64,000 bases of DNA from Campylobacter peloridis LMG 23910 (GCF_000816785.1 NZ_CP007766.1:992001-1056000); one strand, 5' to 3'. Counted from the first letter of the stretch, positions 28,001 through 36,329 are shown. Program-made: numbers and translations. Notes: generated by a model not told the origin, from the letters alone.

Positions 28001-28604
28001 TTGCAAGTTTAATGATAGAATCATCAATAAATTTTTGATCATCAATGCCATGACGCATAATCTCAAGATAAAAATCATCCCCAAAAACCTTTTTATACCA
28101 AAGTGCGGCCTCTTTTGCTCCCTCATAACCTTTAGCACCAAATTTAATATTTTTTTCATTTTGTGTATTTAAGTGCCAATTTACCTCACCTTGTAAACAT
28201 GCTGAAGAACAAATTAGTCCTTCGCTATGAGCTTCTAAAAGTTTTTTATTAATCCTTGGATAATAATACAAACCATGTATATAACTTTGTGAGCTCAAAT
28301 ACATTAAATTTTTATAACCAATTTCATTTTTGGCAAATAAGCAAATATGAAAGCGTTGCCTTGAGCTTTTATCACTTAAATCATCATGATTATGCAAATA
28401 CGCTTCAAGCCCTATAATAGGCTTAATCCCTTCAGCCCTCATCGTTTTATAAAAATCAATGGCTCCAAACATATTTCCATGATCAGTCATAGCAACACTA
28501 GTTGCACCTTGAGTTTTTAGTGTTTTAGCAAGCTCTTTGAGTTTATTTGCTCCATCAAGCAAAGAATATTCTGTATGTAAATGTAAATGTGTAAATTGGC
28601 TCAT
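25011..28604 (-). CDS. dnaE: DNA polymerase III alpha subunit DnaE
   Basis: DnaE is the replicative polymerase. At 1197 aa it has the family order: an N-terminal PHP domain (FTHLHLHTEYSLLDG at 4-18), the polymerase core with GPGRGSAAGS near 388, catalytic aspartates in PDIDVDF near 425 and KFDFLGL near 580, a helix-hairpin-helix region, and an OB fold (GEILIIGKIEDF near 1015). The C-terminus is rather divergent and lysine-rich. The ATG has AAGGGAAAA before it. It stands alone on the minus strand, divergent from the selenoprotein gene. Confidence 0.98.
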   Translation of the reverse strand: MSQFTHLHLHTEYSLLDGANKLKELAKTLKTQGATSVAMTDHGNMFGAIDFYKTMRAEGIKPIIGLEAYLHNHDDLSDKSSRQRFHICLFAKNEIGYKNLMYLSSQSYIHGLYYYPRINKKLLEAHSEGLICSSACLQGEVNWHLNTQNEKNIKFGAKGYEGAKEAALWYKKVFGDDFYLEIMRHGIDDQKFIDDSIIKLAKELDIKIIATNDTHYTFKERAAAHEVFMCIAMGVKLDDPGRLRHEVHEFYVKTPEQMNELFADIPEAIENTQELANKCNLELKLGDPTPPNFKFTREYAKKYNLNLVEENKEFSFDNDDIVFEYLCKKGLEERLQFIDESKHQEYKDRLDLEIDIIKNMKFSGYMLIVHDFIAAAKEKDIPVGPGRGSAAGSLVSYCLKITDLDPIPYNLLFERFLNPERVSMPDIDVDFCQDRRGEVIDYVIDKYGAEKVAQVITFGKLLAKGVIRDVARVCDMSIPDADALAKLVPEELKITLEKAYEQEPKIAEFIQHHPKGHQVWEFAKALEGLNRNAGMHAAGVVISNEALWNKAPLFRQSKNDERHLVTQYSKEYLEDVDLIKFDFLGLKTLTVINNAIKLVKKRYNKDIIWEKINVNDPKVYKTIQSGNTLGIFQIESGGMQNLNARLKPERFEDLIAVLALYRPGPLDSGMVDDFIDIKHGRKAATYAFEDLKPILENTYGVIVYQEQVMQIVQKIGGFSLGGADNVRRAMGKKKREILDNLKAEYLEGAKKQGYDEKKADDLFELILKFAEYGFNKSHSAAYALITFQTAYLKTYYPSEFMAALLTSEESNVDKVAKYIEEMKRMNIKLLPPSINKAQREFSATKLEDGSEAIVYGLGAIKSVGIPAIENIMAIRKENGFNDFDDFISSIDPTKINKKTIENLAKSGAFDEFGYTRKCLIENIELISETSRKIAEVKRNASISLFGEEEIAGDIKVKIHDNKIEFDIMEKLGYEKEILGIYVSGHPLDKFSSQMEGIEYFKSMDFDELKGNGEILIIGKIEDFKSMMSKNGKRYAKAVILDLYSSFDIVIFESQVEKVEGLYKEDKDQAFAFMLNYKNNDSDLSFNLNEIYTLDEIKEKEIKAINKKKNFTKKEENNNFTQEPMKFEENIIELDINKLNKDMVYEIYSLANSKHNPKDANNKKLILKVIDMGSCLLYHTGFVISQESFDEISQKCKN

Positions 28605-28674
28605 ATTTTCCCTTGAATTTTTTTGTAATTATAAAAAAAAACCTTAAATTTAAAACTTACAAGGATAAAAAATG

Positions 28675-28680
28675 TATAAT
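28675..28680 (+). promoter_or_regulatory. -10 element of the selenoprotein gene
   Basis: TATAAT lies 27 bases before the ATG at 28708, after TG at 28673-28674, with an AAAGGAG ribosome site in between. The start of dnaE is 71 bases away on the other strand. Confidence 0.55.
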
Positions 28681-28707
28681 AGCTTACTTTCAAAAAAGGA
28701 GTAAAAA

Positions 28708-28947
28708 ATGGAAGTGAAGATTTATTATTGTAATCTTTGAAACTACAAACCACAAGCTGCAAGGGTTGCAGAAGAAATACAAAATGAATTCAAAGATGCA
28801 CAAATTTCTACCATAGAAAAAGGTGGTGGACATTTTATAGTAGAAGTAGATGGTAAAATCATTTATTCTAAAAAAGACTTATTTAACTGCGAAGTAGATA
28901 GATTTCCTCATGAGGGTGAAATCACCAAGCTTATAAAACAAATATAA
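28708..28947 (+). CDS. selW: SelW-like (Rdx family) selenoprotein with in-frame UGA
   Basis: Small thioredoxin-like redox protein of the selenoprotein W/Rdx family. Reading through the TGA at 28738-28740 as selenocysteine gives 79 residues: MEVKIYYCNLU, then NYKPQAARVAEEI, and an ending EGEITKLIKQI. Residues C8 and U11 form the CxxU redox motif at the family's usual place, directly after the first strand. GGHFIVEVDGKIIYSKK matches the family's second half. AAAGGAG precedes the ATG, a promoter lies upstream and a terminator follows, so the gene is intact. A plain ORF caller would miss it. Incorporation needs SelA, SelB and tRNA-Sec encoded elsewhere; Campylobacter uses them for formate dehydrogenase. 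Confidence 0.93.
28757..28771 (+). promoter_or_regulatory. Bacterial SECIS-like hairpin downstream of the selenocysteine codon
   Basis: CTGCAA and TTGCAG form a perfect six-pair stem with a GGG loop. The loop starts 23 bases after the UGA, within the spacing of bacterial SECIS elements, and has the unpaired G that SelB normally contacts. Confidence 0.75.
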
Positions 28948-28950
28948 GCT

Positions 28951-28972
28951 AAACCCTCATTAGCGAGGGTTT
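28951..28972 (+). terminator. Terminator of the selenoprotein gene
   Basis: AAACCCTC and GAGGGTTT form an eight-pair stem with a six-base loop starting three bases after the stop, followed by ATTTTG. It also overlaps the stop codon of the convergent DJ-1 gene and may work both ways. Confidence 0.8.
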
Positions 28973-29537
28973 ATTTTGTTAAAGGAACAAGCATACCTTC
29001 ATAAAGTTTTTGATAAATTTCTTCTGAGCATAAATGTTTAGCAAGCTCTAAACCAAATAAAATAGCCGTAGCAGGTCCAGCTGCTGTAATAACATTTTCA
29101 TTTACCACAACTGCTTTATTTACTCTTACACCTTCAATACCCACTTCACAACCAGGATAGCAAGAAAACTCTCCATTAATCACTCCTGCTTTTGCCAATA
29201 CCATAGGTGAAGCACAAATAGCCGCTACGATTTTTTTCTTAGCATGTAAATCTTGTATGATTTTTATGATAGCTTGATTGTTTTTTAAATTCATCATTCC
29301 CTCAAACCCACCTGCAAGAGCAATTGCATCTAAATTTTCTTGATCAATACTAGCCAAACTCATATCAGCCCTTATACAAATTCCATTAGCACCTTGCACC
29401 AAAAGCTCATCATCTAGTGAAGCAATAATAACTTCTAAATTTCCACTAGCCTCCCCTGCTCTTTTTAAAACATCAGCTATACCTATAAATTCAGCTTCTT
29501 CAAAACCTTTTGCCAAAGGTACTAAAATTTTTTTCAT
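28971..29537 (-). CDS. DJ-1/PfpI family protein (YajL-like)
   Basis: A 188-aa DJ-1-superfamily protein, proposed in this family to act as a chaperone or in repair of glyoxal and oxidative damage. It has the acidic residue in GFEEAE (about 12-16) and the nucleophilic elbow cysteine in AAICASP (about 106), followed by the TAAGPATAILFGLELAK end of the YajL/ThiJ branch. AAAGGAG precedes the ATG. It lies 12 bases behind the amidase gene, so it is probably part of that transcript. Confidence 0.9.
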   Translation of the reverse strand: MKKILVPLAKGFEEAEFIGIADVLKRAGEASGNLEVIIASLDDELLVQGANGICIRADMSLASIDQENLDAIALAGGFEGMMNLKNNQAIIKIIQDLHAKKKIVAAICASPMVLAKAGVINGEFSCYPGCEVGIEGVRVNKAVVVNENVITAAGPATAILFGLELAKHLCSEEIYQKLYEGMLVPLTK

Positions 29538-29549
29538 TTTTTCTCCTTT

Positions 29550-30422
29550 TTAATCAATAAATCTTTTATTTAACTCATGAAAATATTCTATGCGTCTATC
29601 GCGTAAAAACGGCCACCATCTACGCACATTTTCACATCTTTGCATATCTATCTCAATGATTTTGCACAATTCTTGTTTATCATCAGCTCTAAAAAGTTCT
29701 TCACCTTGAGCTCCAAAAACAAAAGAATTCCCCCAAAATCTTATACCCTCTTCCACACCACTTTCATCTTTTTCAAAACCCACTCTATTAATAGCCACTA
29801 CAGGCAAGCCATTAGCTATGGCATGGCCTCTTTGCACGCCAATCCAAGCTTCAAGCTGTCTTTGTTTTTCTTCTTTTTCATCCTTATCAAACCAACCAAT
29901 AGCTGTAGGATAAATCAAAATTTGAGCTCCCTTTAAAGCCATTAACCTAGCAGCTTCAGGATACCATTGATCCCAACATATCAAAACTCCAAGCTTTCCC
30001 ACACTTGTTTGTATAGGTTCAAAACCCAAATCACCTGGAGTAAAATAAAATTTTTCATAAAAACAAGGATCATCAGGAATGTGCATTTTACGATATTTTC
30101 CTGCTATAAAACCATCTTTTTCAAATACCACGCTAGTGTTATGATAAAGCCCTGCACTTCTTTTTTCAAACAAAGAAGTTACCAAAACAACTTTATTTTC
30201 TTTAGCTACATTAGACCAAAATTTAACATCCTCTTCATAATCATTAGCCAAATCAAAAAAGTCTGTATTTTCACTTTGGCAAAAATACTGGGTTTGATGA
30301 AGCTCTTGCAAACACACAAGTTCGGCATTTTCTTTTGCTGCTTGTTTAATAAGCTCGCATGTTTTTTCTATGGTTTTTTCTTTATTTTGCTTAAATTCTT
30401 GCTGAATGAGTGCTAATTTCAT
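29550..30422 (-). CDS. aguB: N-carbamoylputrescine amidase AguB
   Basis: Carbon-nitrogen hydrolase that converts N-carbamoylputrescine to putrescine, CO2 and ammonia. The 290 aa show the nitrilase triad: Glu in LVCLQELHQTQYF (about 42), Lys in KYRKMHIPDD (about 110) and Cys in LGVLICWDQWYPEAAR (about 147). I chose the ATG at 30422 because AAGGAG lies upstream and MKLALIQQ matches the family start; an ATG 30 bases earlier lies inside the CDF gene. Its start overlaps the end of that gene by 32 bases. Together with aguA upstream it completes the agmatine-to-putrescine route. Confidence 0.93.
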   Translation of the reverse strand: MKLALIQQEFKQNKEKTIEKTCELIKQAAKENAELVCLQELHQTQYFCQSENTDFFDLANDYEEDVKFWSNVAKENKVVLVTSLFEKRSAGLYHNTSVVFEKDGFIAGKYRKMHIPDDPCFYEKFYFTPGDLGFEPIQTSVGKLGVLICWDQWYPEAARLMALKGAQILIYPTAIGWFDKDEKEEKQRQLEAWIGVQRGHAIANGLPVVAINRVGFEKDESGVEEGIRFWGNSFVFGAQGEELFRADDKQELCKIIEIDMQRCENVRRWWPFLRDRRIEYFHELNKRFID

Positions 30423-31305
30423 TTTTACTCCTTTCTTCTTCTGAATCATCATAAGGATCTAAGTGTATATGGATATTCCAAAAATCATCTTTAAAATACT
30501 CTCTTATGCTATCTTCAATTTCATCGCCGATTTTATGAGCTTTTAAAAGTGATATTGTAGGCTCAAAAACCAAATGCACGCTAACATAAAGTATATCAGG
30601 ACTTTTTCTGGTTTTTAAATGATGAAAACTTTTAACTTCTTCATTTGCATTTATAATTTGCTTAATCATCTCAACTTGTTCTTTATCAATAGCTACATCT
30701 AATAAAATTTTAGAGCTTTCTTTTATGATTTTAAAAGCCGAAAAAATCGTATATAAACTTATAGCTATACCAAATAAACCATCGATAAAATGATAATTTG
30801 TAAAAGCTATAATCACAAGCGCTAAAAGGGTTAATGCATTAGTTAAAAAGTCTATTTTATAGTGCAAACTATCTGCTTTTATAATCAAATTTTTAGTTTT
30901 TTTAGCAACATAATTTAAAAAAATCACCAAAAATAAAGTAACTATCATGGCAAAAGCCATAACATAAATTCCAAGATCAAGCTTTTCTACGCTTTCTTGA
31001 TTGTGAATTTTTAAAACACTCTCATAAAAAATATAAACCCCAATCCCACTAATAACAAAACCTTCAAAAAGCCCCATTAAGGCTTCGATTTTGCTAAGGC
31101 CAAAATTATACTCTTTACTAGAGCCTTGAGAGGATTTTTTTAAAGCAAAAAAATTTAACAAAGACACAGCAAAATCAACCAAAGAGTCAATCGCACTAGC
31201 AAGCACTGCAACAGAGCCTGAACTAAGTCCTACTATAAATTTAACTAAAGCTAAAAAAATAGCACAAATACTTGCGATAATGGTTGCGCTTTTTTGCAAA
31301 CTCAT
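30391..31305 (-). CDS. Cation diffusion facilitator (CDF) metal efflux transporter
   Basis: CDF proteins export Zn, Fe, Mn or similar metals in exchange for protons. The 304-aa protein has about six helices, the helix-2 metal site SAIDSLVDFAVS (near 38-45), a helix-5 region DSLHYKIDFLTNAL near 140, and a cytoplasmic C-terminal domain with HHLKTRKSPD and IHIHLDPYDD. The ATG at 31305 overlaps the aguA stop by four bases. It sits between aguA and aguB, an odd place for a metal pump; metal specificity is not readable. Confidence 0.9.
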   Translation of the reverse strand: MSLQKSATIIASICAIFLALVKFIVGLSSGSVAVLASAIDSLVDFAVSLLNFFALKKSSQGSSKEYNFGLSKIEALMGLFEGFVISGIGVYIFYESVLKIHNQESVEKLDLGIYVMAFAMIVTLFLVIFLNYVAKKTKNLIIKADSLHYKIDFLTNALTLLALVIIAFTNYHFIDGLFGIAISLYTIFSAFKIIKESSKILLDVAIDKEQVEMIKQIINANEEVKSFHHLKTRKSPDILYVSVHLVFEPTISLLKAHKIGDEIEDSIREYFKDDFWNIHIHLDPYDDSEEERSKNEISTHSARI

Positions 31306-32279
31306 CTTAAGCCCGCATAATGATTTTGACAAGAACAATGCAAAGAGCCATTTTGTCTTAAAAATACTCTTGCATCAACGCCTACTACTTTTCTATCTTT
31401 GCATACTTTTTGTAAATTTTCTAAAACTAAAGCATCGTTTTTATCATTATAAGTTGGCACTATCAAAGCATCATTAACAAAAACAAAATTTGCATAAGTT
31501 GCGCCAAGTCTTTTACCTTCATAATAAATTGGTGCAGGTAAAGGAAGCTCTAAAAGCTCAAAACCTGTTTTATTAAGCTCCTCTTCCATAGCTTTTAAAG
31601 GCTTATAGTGCTCATCATTTTCATCTTTACACACACAATAAGCAATGGTTTTTTCATTGATAAATCTTGCTAGAGTGTCTATATGATGATCAGTATCATC
31701 GCCTTTTATATAACCATAATTTAACCATATAATTTGCTCTAAGCCAAAAATTTCTTTTAGCTTAGCTTCAATTTGCTCTTTGCTTAAATGTGAATTTCTA
31801 TTTTCATTTAACAAGCAAGCACTCGTTGTAAGCATTACTCCTTGTCCGTTAAAATCAACACTCCCACCTTCTAAAATAAAATCAATTTTTTCTAATTTTG
31901 AGTATAATTTTTGCGTAAAAAGCTTTGAATTTACTGCATTATCTAAGGTACTTTGAAATTTATTTCCCCACGCATTAAAAATAAAATCAAGCCCTATGAG
32001 TTTATCATTTTCACGCACATCAATAGCACCAAAATCTCTAATCCAAGTATCATTTGTATCGCACTTAAAAAAATCTACATTTTTTATGTGCTTAAATTTT
32101 TTAAAATCATCTTCACTTGGAGCAATAAGCAAAACTTTTTGAAAATTTGCCACAGCCTTAATAAATTCTTCATAGCTTTGCAAAATATCTTCTAAATAAG
32201 GCTTCCAATCGCTATTTTTATGGGGCAAAGAAAGCAAAAGTAATTCTTGTTTTTCCCATTCTGCTATGCTTTTTCTCAT
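31302..32279 (-). CDS. aguA: Agmatine deiminase AguA
   Basis: Hydrolyses agmatine to N-carbamoylputrescine and ammonia (guanidine-modifying enzyme fold). The 325-aa protein has the family blocks TNDTWIRDFGAID (about 75-87), ILEGGSVDFNGQG (about 135-147), GDDTDHHIDTLARF (about 203) and the C-terminal catalytic cysteine region GSLHCSCQNHY. The first gene of an aguA-CDF-aguB run with overlapping ends. This pathway supplies putrescine without ornithine decarboxylase. Confidence 0.94.
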   Translation of the reverse strand: MRKSIAEWEKQELLLLSLPHKNSDWKPYLEDILQSYEEFIKAVANFQKVLLIAPSEDDFKKFKHIKNVDFFKCDTNDTWIRDFGAIDVRENDKLIGLDFIFNAWGNKFQSTLDNAVNSKLFTQKLYSKLEKIDFILEGGSVDFNGQGVMLTTSACLLNENRNSHLSKEQIEAKLKEIFGLEQIIWLNYGYIKGDDTDHHIDTLARFINEKTIAYCVCKDENDEHYKPLKAMEEELNKTGFELLELPLPAPIYYEGKRLGATYANFVFVNDALIVPTYNDKNDALVLENLQKVCKDRKVVGVDARVFLRQNGSLHCSCQNHYAGLR

Positions 32280-32335
32280 TTTAATACCCTTTTTGATAAT
32301 TAAAAAAGTATTTTAGCATTTTTAATGATAGATTT

Positions 32336-32623
32336 TTACTCTTTTTTTAAAATCCAAGCAAAATACCATATAGCAAAAGATACAAATAAAATAATAAAAA
32401 GCCTTTTATCATATACTCCAAAACCAATATAAAGCACAGAATACATAAAACCAAAACTTCCCGCATAAATACAAATTCTACTCATTAATCCATTTTCTAC
32501 TGCTTTAAAACAAGGACATTTGTGAAAAAATTTCTTTTTTATTTCTGTATTTTTTGGTTTAAAAAAACTCAATAAAGCACTTAAAATAAGTAAAAAACTT
32601 AGAAAATATAAAATCTTATCCAT
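32336..32623 (-). CDS. Small membrane protein of unknown function (95 aa)
   Basis: Three hydrophobic segments (about 4-22, 48-68, 74-90) and a cysteine pair CPC near residue 38 make this a small inner-membrane protein. It begins on the last base of the hydrolase stop codon (TAATG), so it is translationally coupled to that gene. I do not recognise a named family. Confidence 0.75.
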   Translation of the reverse strand: MDKILYFLSFLLILSALLSFFKPKNTEIKKKFFHKCPCFKAVENGLMSRICIYAGSFGFMYSVLYIGFGVYDKRLFIILFVSFAIWYFAWILKKE

Positions 32624-33222
32624 TAGTTAAAATACCTCAGCCAAGCAGGAATTGCCTTTTGTTCTTCTTTTAAAGAACTTTCTTCTCCATGTCCTGGAAA
32701 AAGTTTAAAATCTTTTTCATAAGCTAAAACTTTTAGCAAGCTTTCTTTCATTTTTTCTGCATCTGAATAAGGAAAATCCCACCTACCAATACTACGATAA
32801 AACAAAAAATCTCCACTAAAAAACACATCCTCATCCACAAGTTCTATCATGCAACATCCTGGAGTATGTCCTGGAAAATGATGGAATTTAAATTTAAACA
32901 CATCTATGCTAAATTCGTTTTCATTTTCTATTAAAACATCAGCATCTGAGTGCTCAAAGCCGTAATTAAAAGGATCTTTTAACATAAAAGCATCATCTTT
33001 ATGGATATAAATGGGAATTTCATAAGCTTTTTTAACCCTAGCATTATCATATACATGATCATAATGCCCATGAGTATTTAAAATAGCTAAAGGCTTGTTT
33101 GCATTTTCTTTGATAAACTCATAAGCATTTTCGCCTGGATCAATGATAATTTGCTTGTTATTATGATCTATGATATAACAATTTGTCTCATACATCCCAC
33201 AAGCTTGTTTTAAAATACGCAT
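32623..33222 (-). CDS. Metallo-beta-lactamase-fold hydrolase (glyoxalase II-like)
   Basis: A 199-aa metal-dependent hydrolase with the signature THGHYDH (about 50-56), further ligands in HHFPGHTPGCC (about 113) and FSGDFLF (about 134), and the final histidine in LFPGHGEES. The size and pattern match the short glyoxalase II-like branch (YcbL type), which acts on thioesters such as lactoylglutathione, though Campylobacter lacks glutathione and the real substrate is open. GGAAG precedes the ATG, and nadE lies divergent 59 bases away. Confidence 0.88.
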   Translation of the reverse strand: MRILKQACGMYETNCYIIDHNNKQIIIDPGENAYEFIKENANKPLAILNTHGHYDHVYDNARVKKAYEIPIYIHKDDAFMLKDPFNYGFEHSDADVLIENENEFSIDVFKFKFHHFPGHTPGCCMIELVDEDVFFSGDFLFYRSIGRWDFPYSDAEKMKESLLKVLAYEKDFKLFPGHGEESSLKEEQKAIPAWLRYFN

Positions 33223-33248
33223 ATAAACTTCCTTTTAACAAAATAAAA

Positions 33249-33254
33249 TATAAT
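33249..33254 (+). promoter_or_regulatory. -10 element upstream of nadE
   Basis: TATAAT 27 bases before the nadE ATG, in a T/A-rich stretch between divergent genes. It would drive nadE-lpxK-thrC-kdsB and beyond. Confidence 0.5.
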
Positions 33255-33281
33255 TTTAAAAATTTAACATTAAGAAATTTT

Positions 33282-34013
33282 ATGAATTATACAAAATTAC
33301 AAGAATTATTAATAAATTTTATAAAAGAACAAGCAGGAAATAAAAATCTCATCTTAGGTTTAAGCGGTGGGATAGATTCAGCTTTGGTAGCTCATCTTTG
33401 TAAAAAGGCAGTGGGTGAAAAACTTTTTGTGCTTTTAATGCCAACAAAACATTCAAACAAAGAAAATTTAGATGATGCATTAATGCTTTGTAAAGATTTG
33501 CAAATTCAGTATAAGATTATTTATATTGATGAAGTGCTTTGTGCTTATGAAAAAATTTGTCAAGATTTAAACCCTTTACGCTTTGGAAATTTAGCTGCAA
33601 GAGTGCGTATGAGTTTGCTTTATGATTATTCTGCTTTGCATAATGCTTTAGTAGTAGGCACTTCTAATAAAAGTGAGCTTATGCTTGGTTATGGAACTAT
33701 TTATGGGGATTTAGCTTGTGCTTTTAATCCTTTAGCCACGCTTTATAAAAGTGAAGTTTTTGAGCTTGCTAAATTTATGCATTTGCATGAAAATTTCATC
33801 AAAAAAACCCCAAGTGCTGATCTTTGGCCAAATCAAAGTGATGAGGGTGATCTTGGTTATAAATATGAAGTTTTAGATGAAGTTTTAAAAGCCTTAGAAA
33901 ATAATCAAAGCTTAGAAAAATTTGATGAGAATTTAAAAAATCTAGTTTTAAAGCGCGTGCAAAATAATGCTTTTAAAAGAAAGCTTCCAGCAACACTTAA
34001 AGAGTATATATGA
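33282..34013 (+). CDS. nadE: NAD synthetase NadE (ammonia-dependent type)
   Basis: Amidates nicotinate adenine dinucleotide to NAD with ATP and ammonia. The 243-aa protein has the PP-loop SGGIDS at about 28-33 and GTSNKSELMLGYGT near 126, and lacks a glutaminase domain, so free ammonia is the donor. I start at ATG 33282 (MNYTKLQELL), where the family homology begins; the open frame upstream runs through the promoter. It overlaps lpxK by four bases. Confidence 0.95.
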   Translation: MNYTKLQELLINFIKEQAGNKNLILGLSGGIDSALVAHLCKKAVGEKLFVLLMPTKHSNKENLDDALMLCKDLQIQYKIIYIDEVLCAYEKICQDLNPLRFGNLAARVRMSLLYDYSALHNALVVGTSNKSELMLGYGTIYGDLACAFNPLATLYKSEVFELAKFMHLHENFIKKTPSADLWPNQSDEGDLGYKYEVLDEVLKALENNQSLEKFDENLKNLVLKRVQNNAFKRKLPATLKEYI

Positions 34014-34948
34014 CTTGGCTTGATCGCTATTTTTTTAAACCCAATTTCTTGCAAAAAATTTTAGCTTTTTTACTTTTGCCTTTTAGCTTTTTATATGCAC
34101 TTATAGCTGTGCTAAATACCAAATTTAAAAAAGAAATTGATTTTAATTTACCCATTATAAGTATAGGCAATCTAACCCTAGGGGGCAATGGCAAAACCCC
34201 AGTTTGCAAAGCTATAGCAGCTGAATTTGAAAATTGTTTTATCATTTTACGAGGTTATAAAAGACAAAGTAAAGGTTTAATCGTCGTTAAAAACAAAGAT
34301 GAAATTTTATGTAGTATTAAAGAAAGTGGTGATGAGGCTATGGAATATGCACTTACTAAGCACATTAGCGGAGTGATAGTAAGTGAAGATAGAATCAAAG
34401 GCATACAAAAGGCTATTGAGCTTGGTGCAAAAATCATACTTTTAGACGATGCTTTTTCTAAATTTCACATTAAAAAGCTTAATATTTTATTGCAAAGTAA
34501 GCAAAAACCTTTTTTTGATTTTACCTTGCCTAGTGGGGCTTATCGTTTGCCAAAATCTTTTGCTAAAAGGGCTGATTTTATAGCATATGAGGATGAAGAT
34601 TTTTTGCGTTATTCTTATGTGAAAGAAAATCAAAAAGCCATTTTAATAAGCTCTATTGCAAAGCCTTTTAGATTATATGAGCATTTTATCAAAGCTAGGG
34701 CTTGTTATTTTTTTGCCGATCATTATGCTTTTAAAAAAGAAGAATTACAAAAGCTGTTAAAAAAACATAATTGCGATACCCTAATGCTAACTTTTAAAGA
34801 CTATGTTAAGGTAAAAGACTTTGGATTTAAGGTAGAATTAATCCATCTTGATATTGTTTTAAAAGACAATTTCAAGCAAATTTTAAAAAATTATATTAAG
34901 CAATTTAACAAAAAGGAAGAAAATGTTACTACACTCAACCCAAGATAA
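34010..34948 (+). CDS. lpxK: Lipid A 4'-kinase LpxK
   Basis: Phosphorylates the 4' position of the lipid A disaccharide at the inner membrane. The 312-aa protein has an N-terminal membrane helix (about 14-35), then the P-loop segment SIGNLTLGGNGKTP (about 51-64) and the catalytic block ILLDDAFSKFHI near 145. The ATGA start overlap with nadE and a 26-base overlap with thrC show tight coupling; with kdsB two genes on, the operon serves lipid A/Kdo synthesis. Confidence 0.93.
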   Translation: MTWLDRYFFKPNFLQKILAFLLLPFSFLYALIAVLNTKFKKEIDFNLPIISIGNLTLGGNGKTPVCKAIAAEFENCFIILRGYKRQSKGLIVVKNKDEILCSIKESGDEAMEYALTKHISGVIVSEDRIKGIQKAIELGAKIILLDDAFSKFHIKKLNILLQSKQKPFFDFTLPSGAYRLPKSFAKRADFIAYEDEDFLRYSYVKENQKAILISSIAKPFRLYEHFIKARACYFFADHYAFKKEELQKLLKKHNCDTLMLTFKDYVKVKDFGFKVELIHLDIVLKDNFKQILKNYIKQFNKKEENVTTLNPR

Positions 34949-36329
34949 AAACCACCAAGTAAGCTTTTCAAAAGCCTTACTTAGCCCAAGTGCGCCAAAT
35001 AATGCTTTATATGCACCGCTAAATTTACCAAAACTTAACAATGAAGCTTTAAAAAATTTAAATTACAAAGAATTAGCCTTAAAAATCATTGCTGCTTTTG
35101 ATTTTGATCTTGAGCTTGAAATTTTTGAAAAAGCCTTAAAAACTTATGAAGGTTTTGATGATAAAACTTGCCCTATTAATTTAAGAAAAATCAATGATAA
35201 GCTTTATATCAATGAATTATTCCATGGGCCAACAAGAGCCTTTAAGGATATGGCATTGCAACCTTTTGGAGTGCTTTTAGAGCATTTAAAAAAAGAGGAT
35301 GAATTTTTGATTATGTGCGCTACAAGTGGCGATACAGGCCCTGCTACACTTAAAAGCTTTGAAAATAAAAAAGGCATTAAGGTAGTTTGTATTTATCCAA
35401 ACAATGGCACTAGCAAAACTCAAGCTTTGCAAATGACGCATTTAAACGCAAATAATTTAAAATCCATAGCCATTGAAGGCAATTTTGATGATGCACAAAA
35501 TGCTTTAAAAACGCTTTTAAATGATGAAGATTTTAAAAACATTTTAAAAGAAGAAAAACTTAGCCTAAGTGCTGCAAATTCAGTTAATTTTGGAAGAATA
35601 CTTTTTCAAATTATTTATCATTATTATGCTAGTTTGAAAATTGATAAACCAATTGATATCATCATTCCAAGTGGAAATTTTGGCGATGCTTTGGGGGCTT
35701 ATTATGCTAAAAAAATGGGTGCAAATATAGGAAAAATTAAAATTGCTTCCAATTCAAATAATATCTTAAGTGAGTTTTTTAATACAGGCAAATACGATTT
35801 AAGAAACAAAAGCTTAAAAAAGACTATTTCTCCAGCTATGGATATACTCATATCATCAAATATTGAAAGATTGCTTTTTGATAAATTTAAAGATGAACGC
35901 ACTAAAGAGCTTATGCAAGCTTTGAAAAATGAAAAATATTATGAGCTTAGCCAAAAAGAGTTAGAGCTTTTGCAAGAGGATTTTGAAGCTGATTTTTGTA
36001 ATGATGATGAATGTATGCATTATATTAAAAAATACAGCCATTTGCTTTTAGATCCTCACACTTGCACTTGTTTTAAAATGCTTGATCCTAACACCACCAC
36101 GCTCATAACCTCCACAGCACAATGGAGCAAATTTACTCCAAGTATGTATCAAGCAATTTATGGCAAAAAGTGTCAAGATGAACAAGCTTGTATGCAAGAA
36201 CTTGCAAAAGAATTTAAGCAAGAAATTCATCCAAATATCGCAAGCTTATTTGCAAACACACAAAAGCAAAATCAAATTTGTAAGCTTGAAAATTTAAAAC
36301 AAACTATCATAGAATGGATAAAACAATGA
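34923..36329 (+). CDS. thrC: Threonine synthase ThrC
   Basis: PLP enzyme converting O-phosphohomoserine to threonine. The 468-aa protein shows the PLP-lysine region GPTRAFKDMALQPF (Lys about 108), the phosphate-binding SGDTGPA near 137, and the long C-terminal part of the type seen in proteobacteria. GGAAGAAAATG supports the start at 34923, 26 bases inside lpxK. Confidence 0.96.
   Translation: MLLHSTQDKNHQVSFSKALLSPSAPNNALYAPLNLPKLNNEALKNLNYKELALKIIAAFDFDLELEIFEKALKTYEGFDDKTCPINLRKINDKLYINELFHGPTRAFKDMALQPFGVLLEHLKKEDEFLIMCATSGDTGPATLKSFENKKGIKVVCIYPNNGTSKTQALQMTHLNANNLKSIAIEGNFDDAQNALKTLLNDEDFKNILKEEKLSLSAANSVNFGRILFQIIYHYYASLKIDKPIDIIIPSGNFGDALGAYYAKKMGANIGKIKIASNSNNILSEFFNTGKYDLRNKSLKKTISPAMDILISSNIERLLFDKFKDERTKELMQALKNEKYYELSQKELELLQEDFEADFCNDDECMHYIKKYSHLLLDPHTCTCFKMLDPNTTTLITSTAQWSKFTPSMYQAIYGKKCQDEQACMQELAKEFKQEIHPNIASLFANTQKQNQICKLENLKQTIIEWIKQ

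Noticed and set aside
28708-28740. Early stop making the 79-codon gene at 28708 a pseudogene
   Set aside because: The TGA falls at the CxxU position of SelW, is followed by a SECIS-like hairpin, and the rest of the frame is intact with its own terminator.
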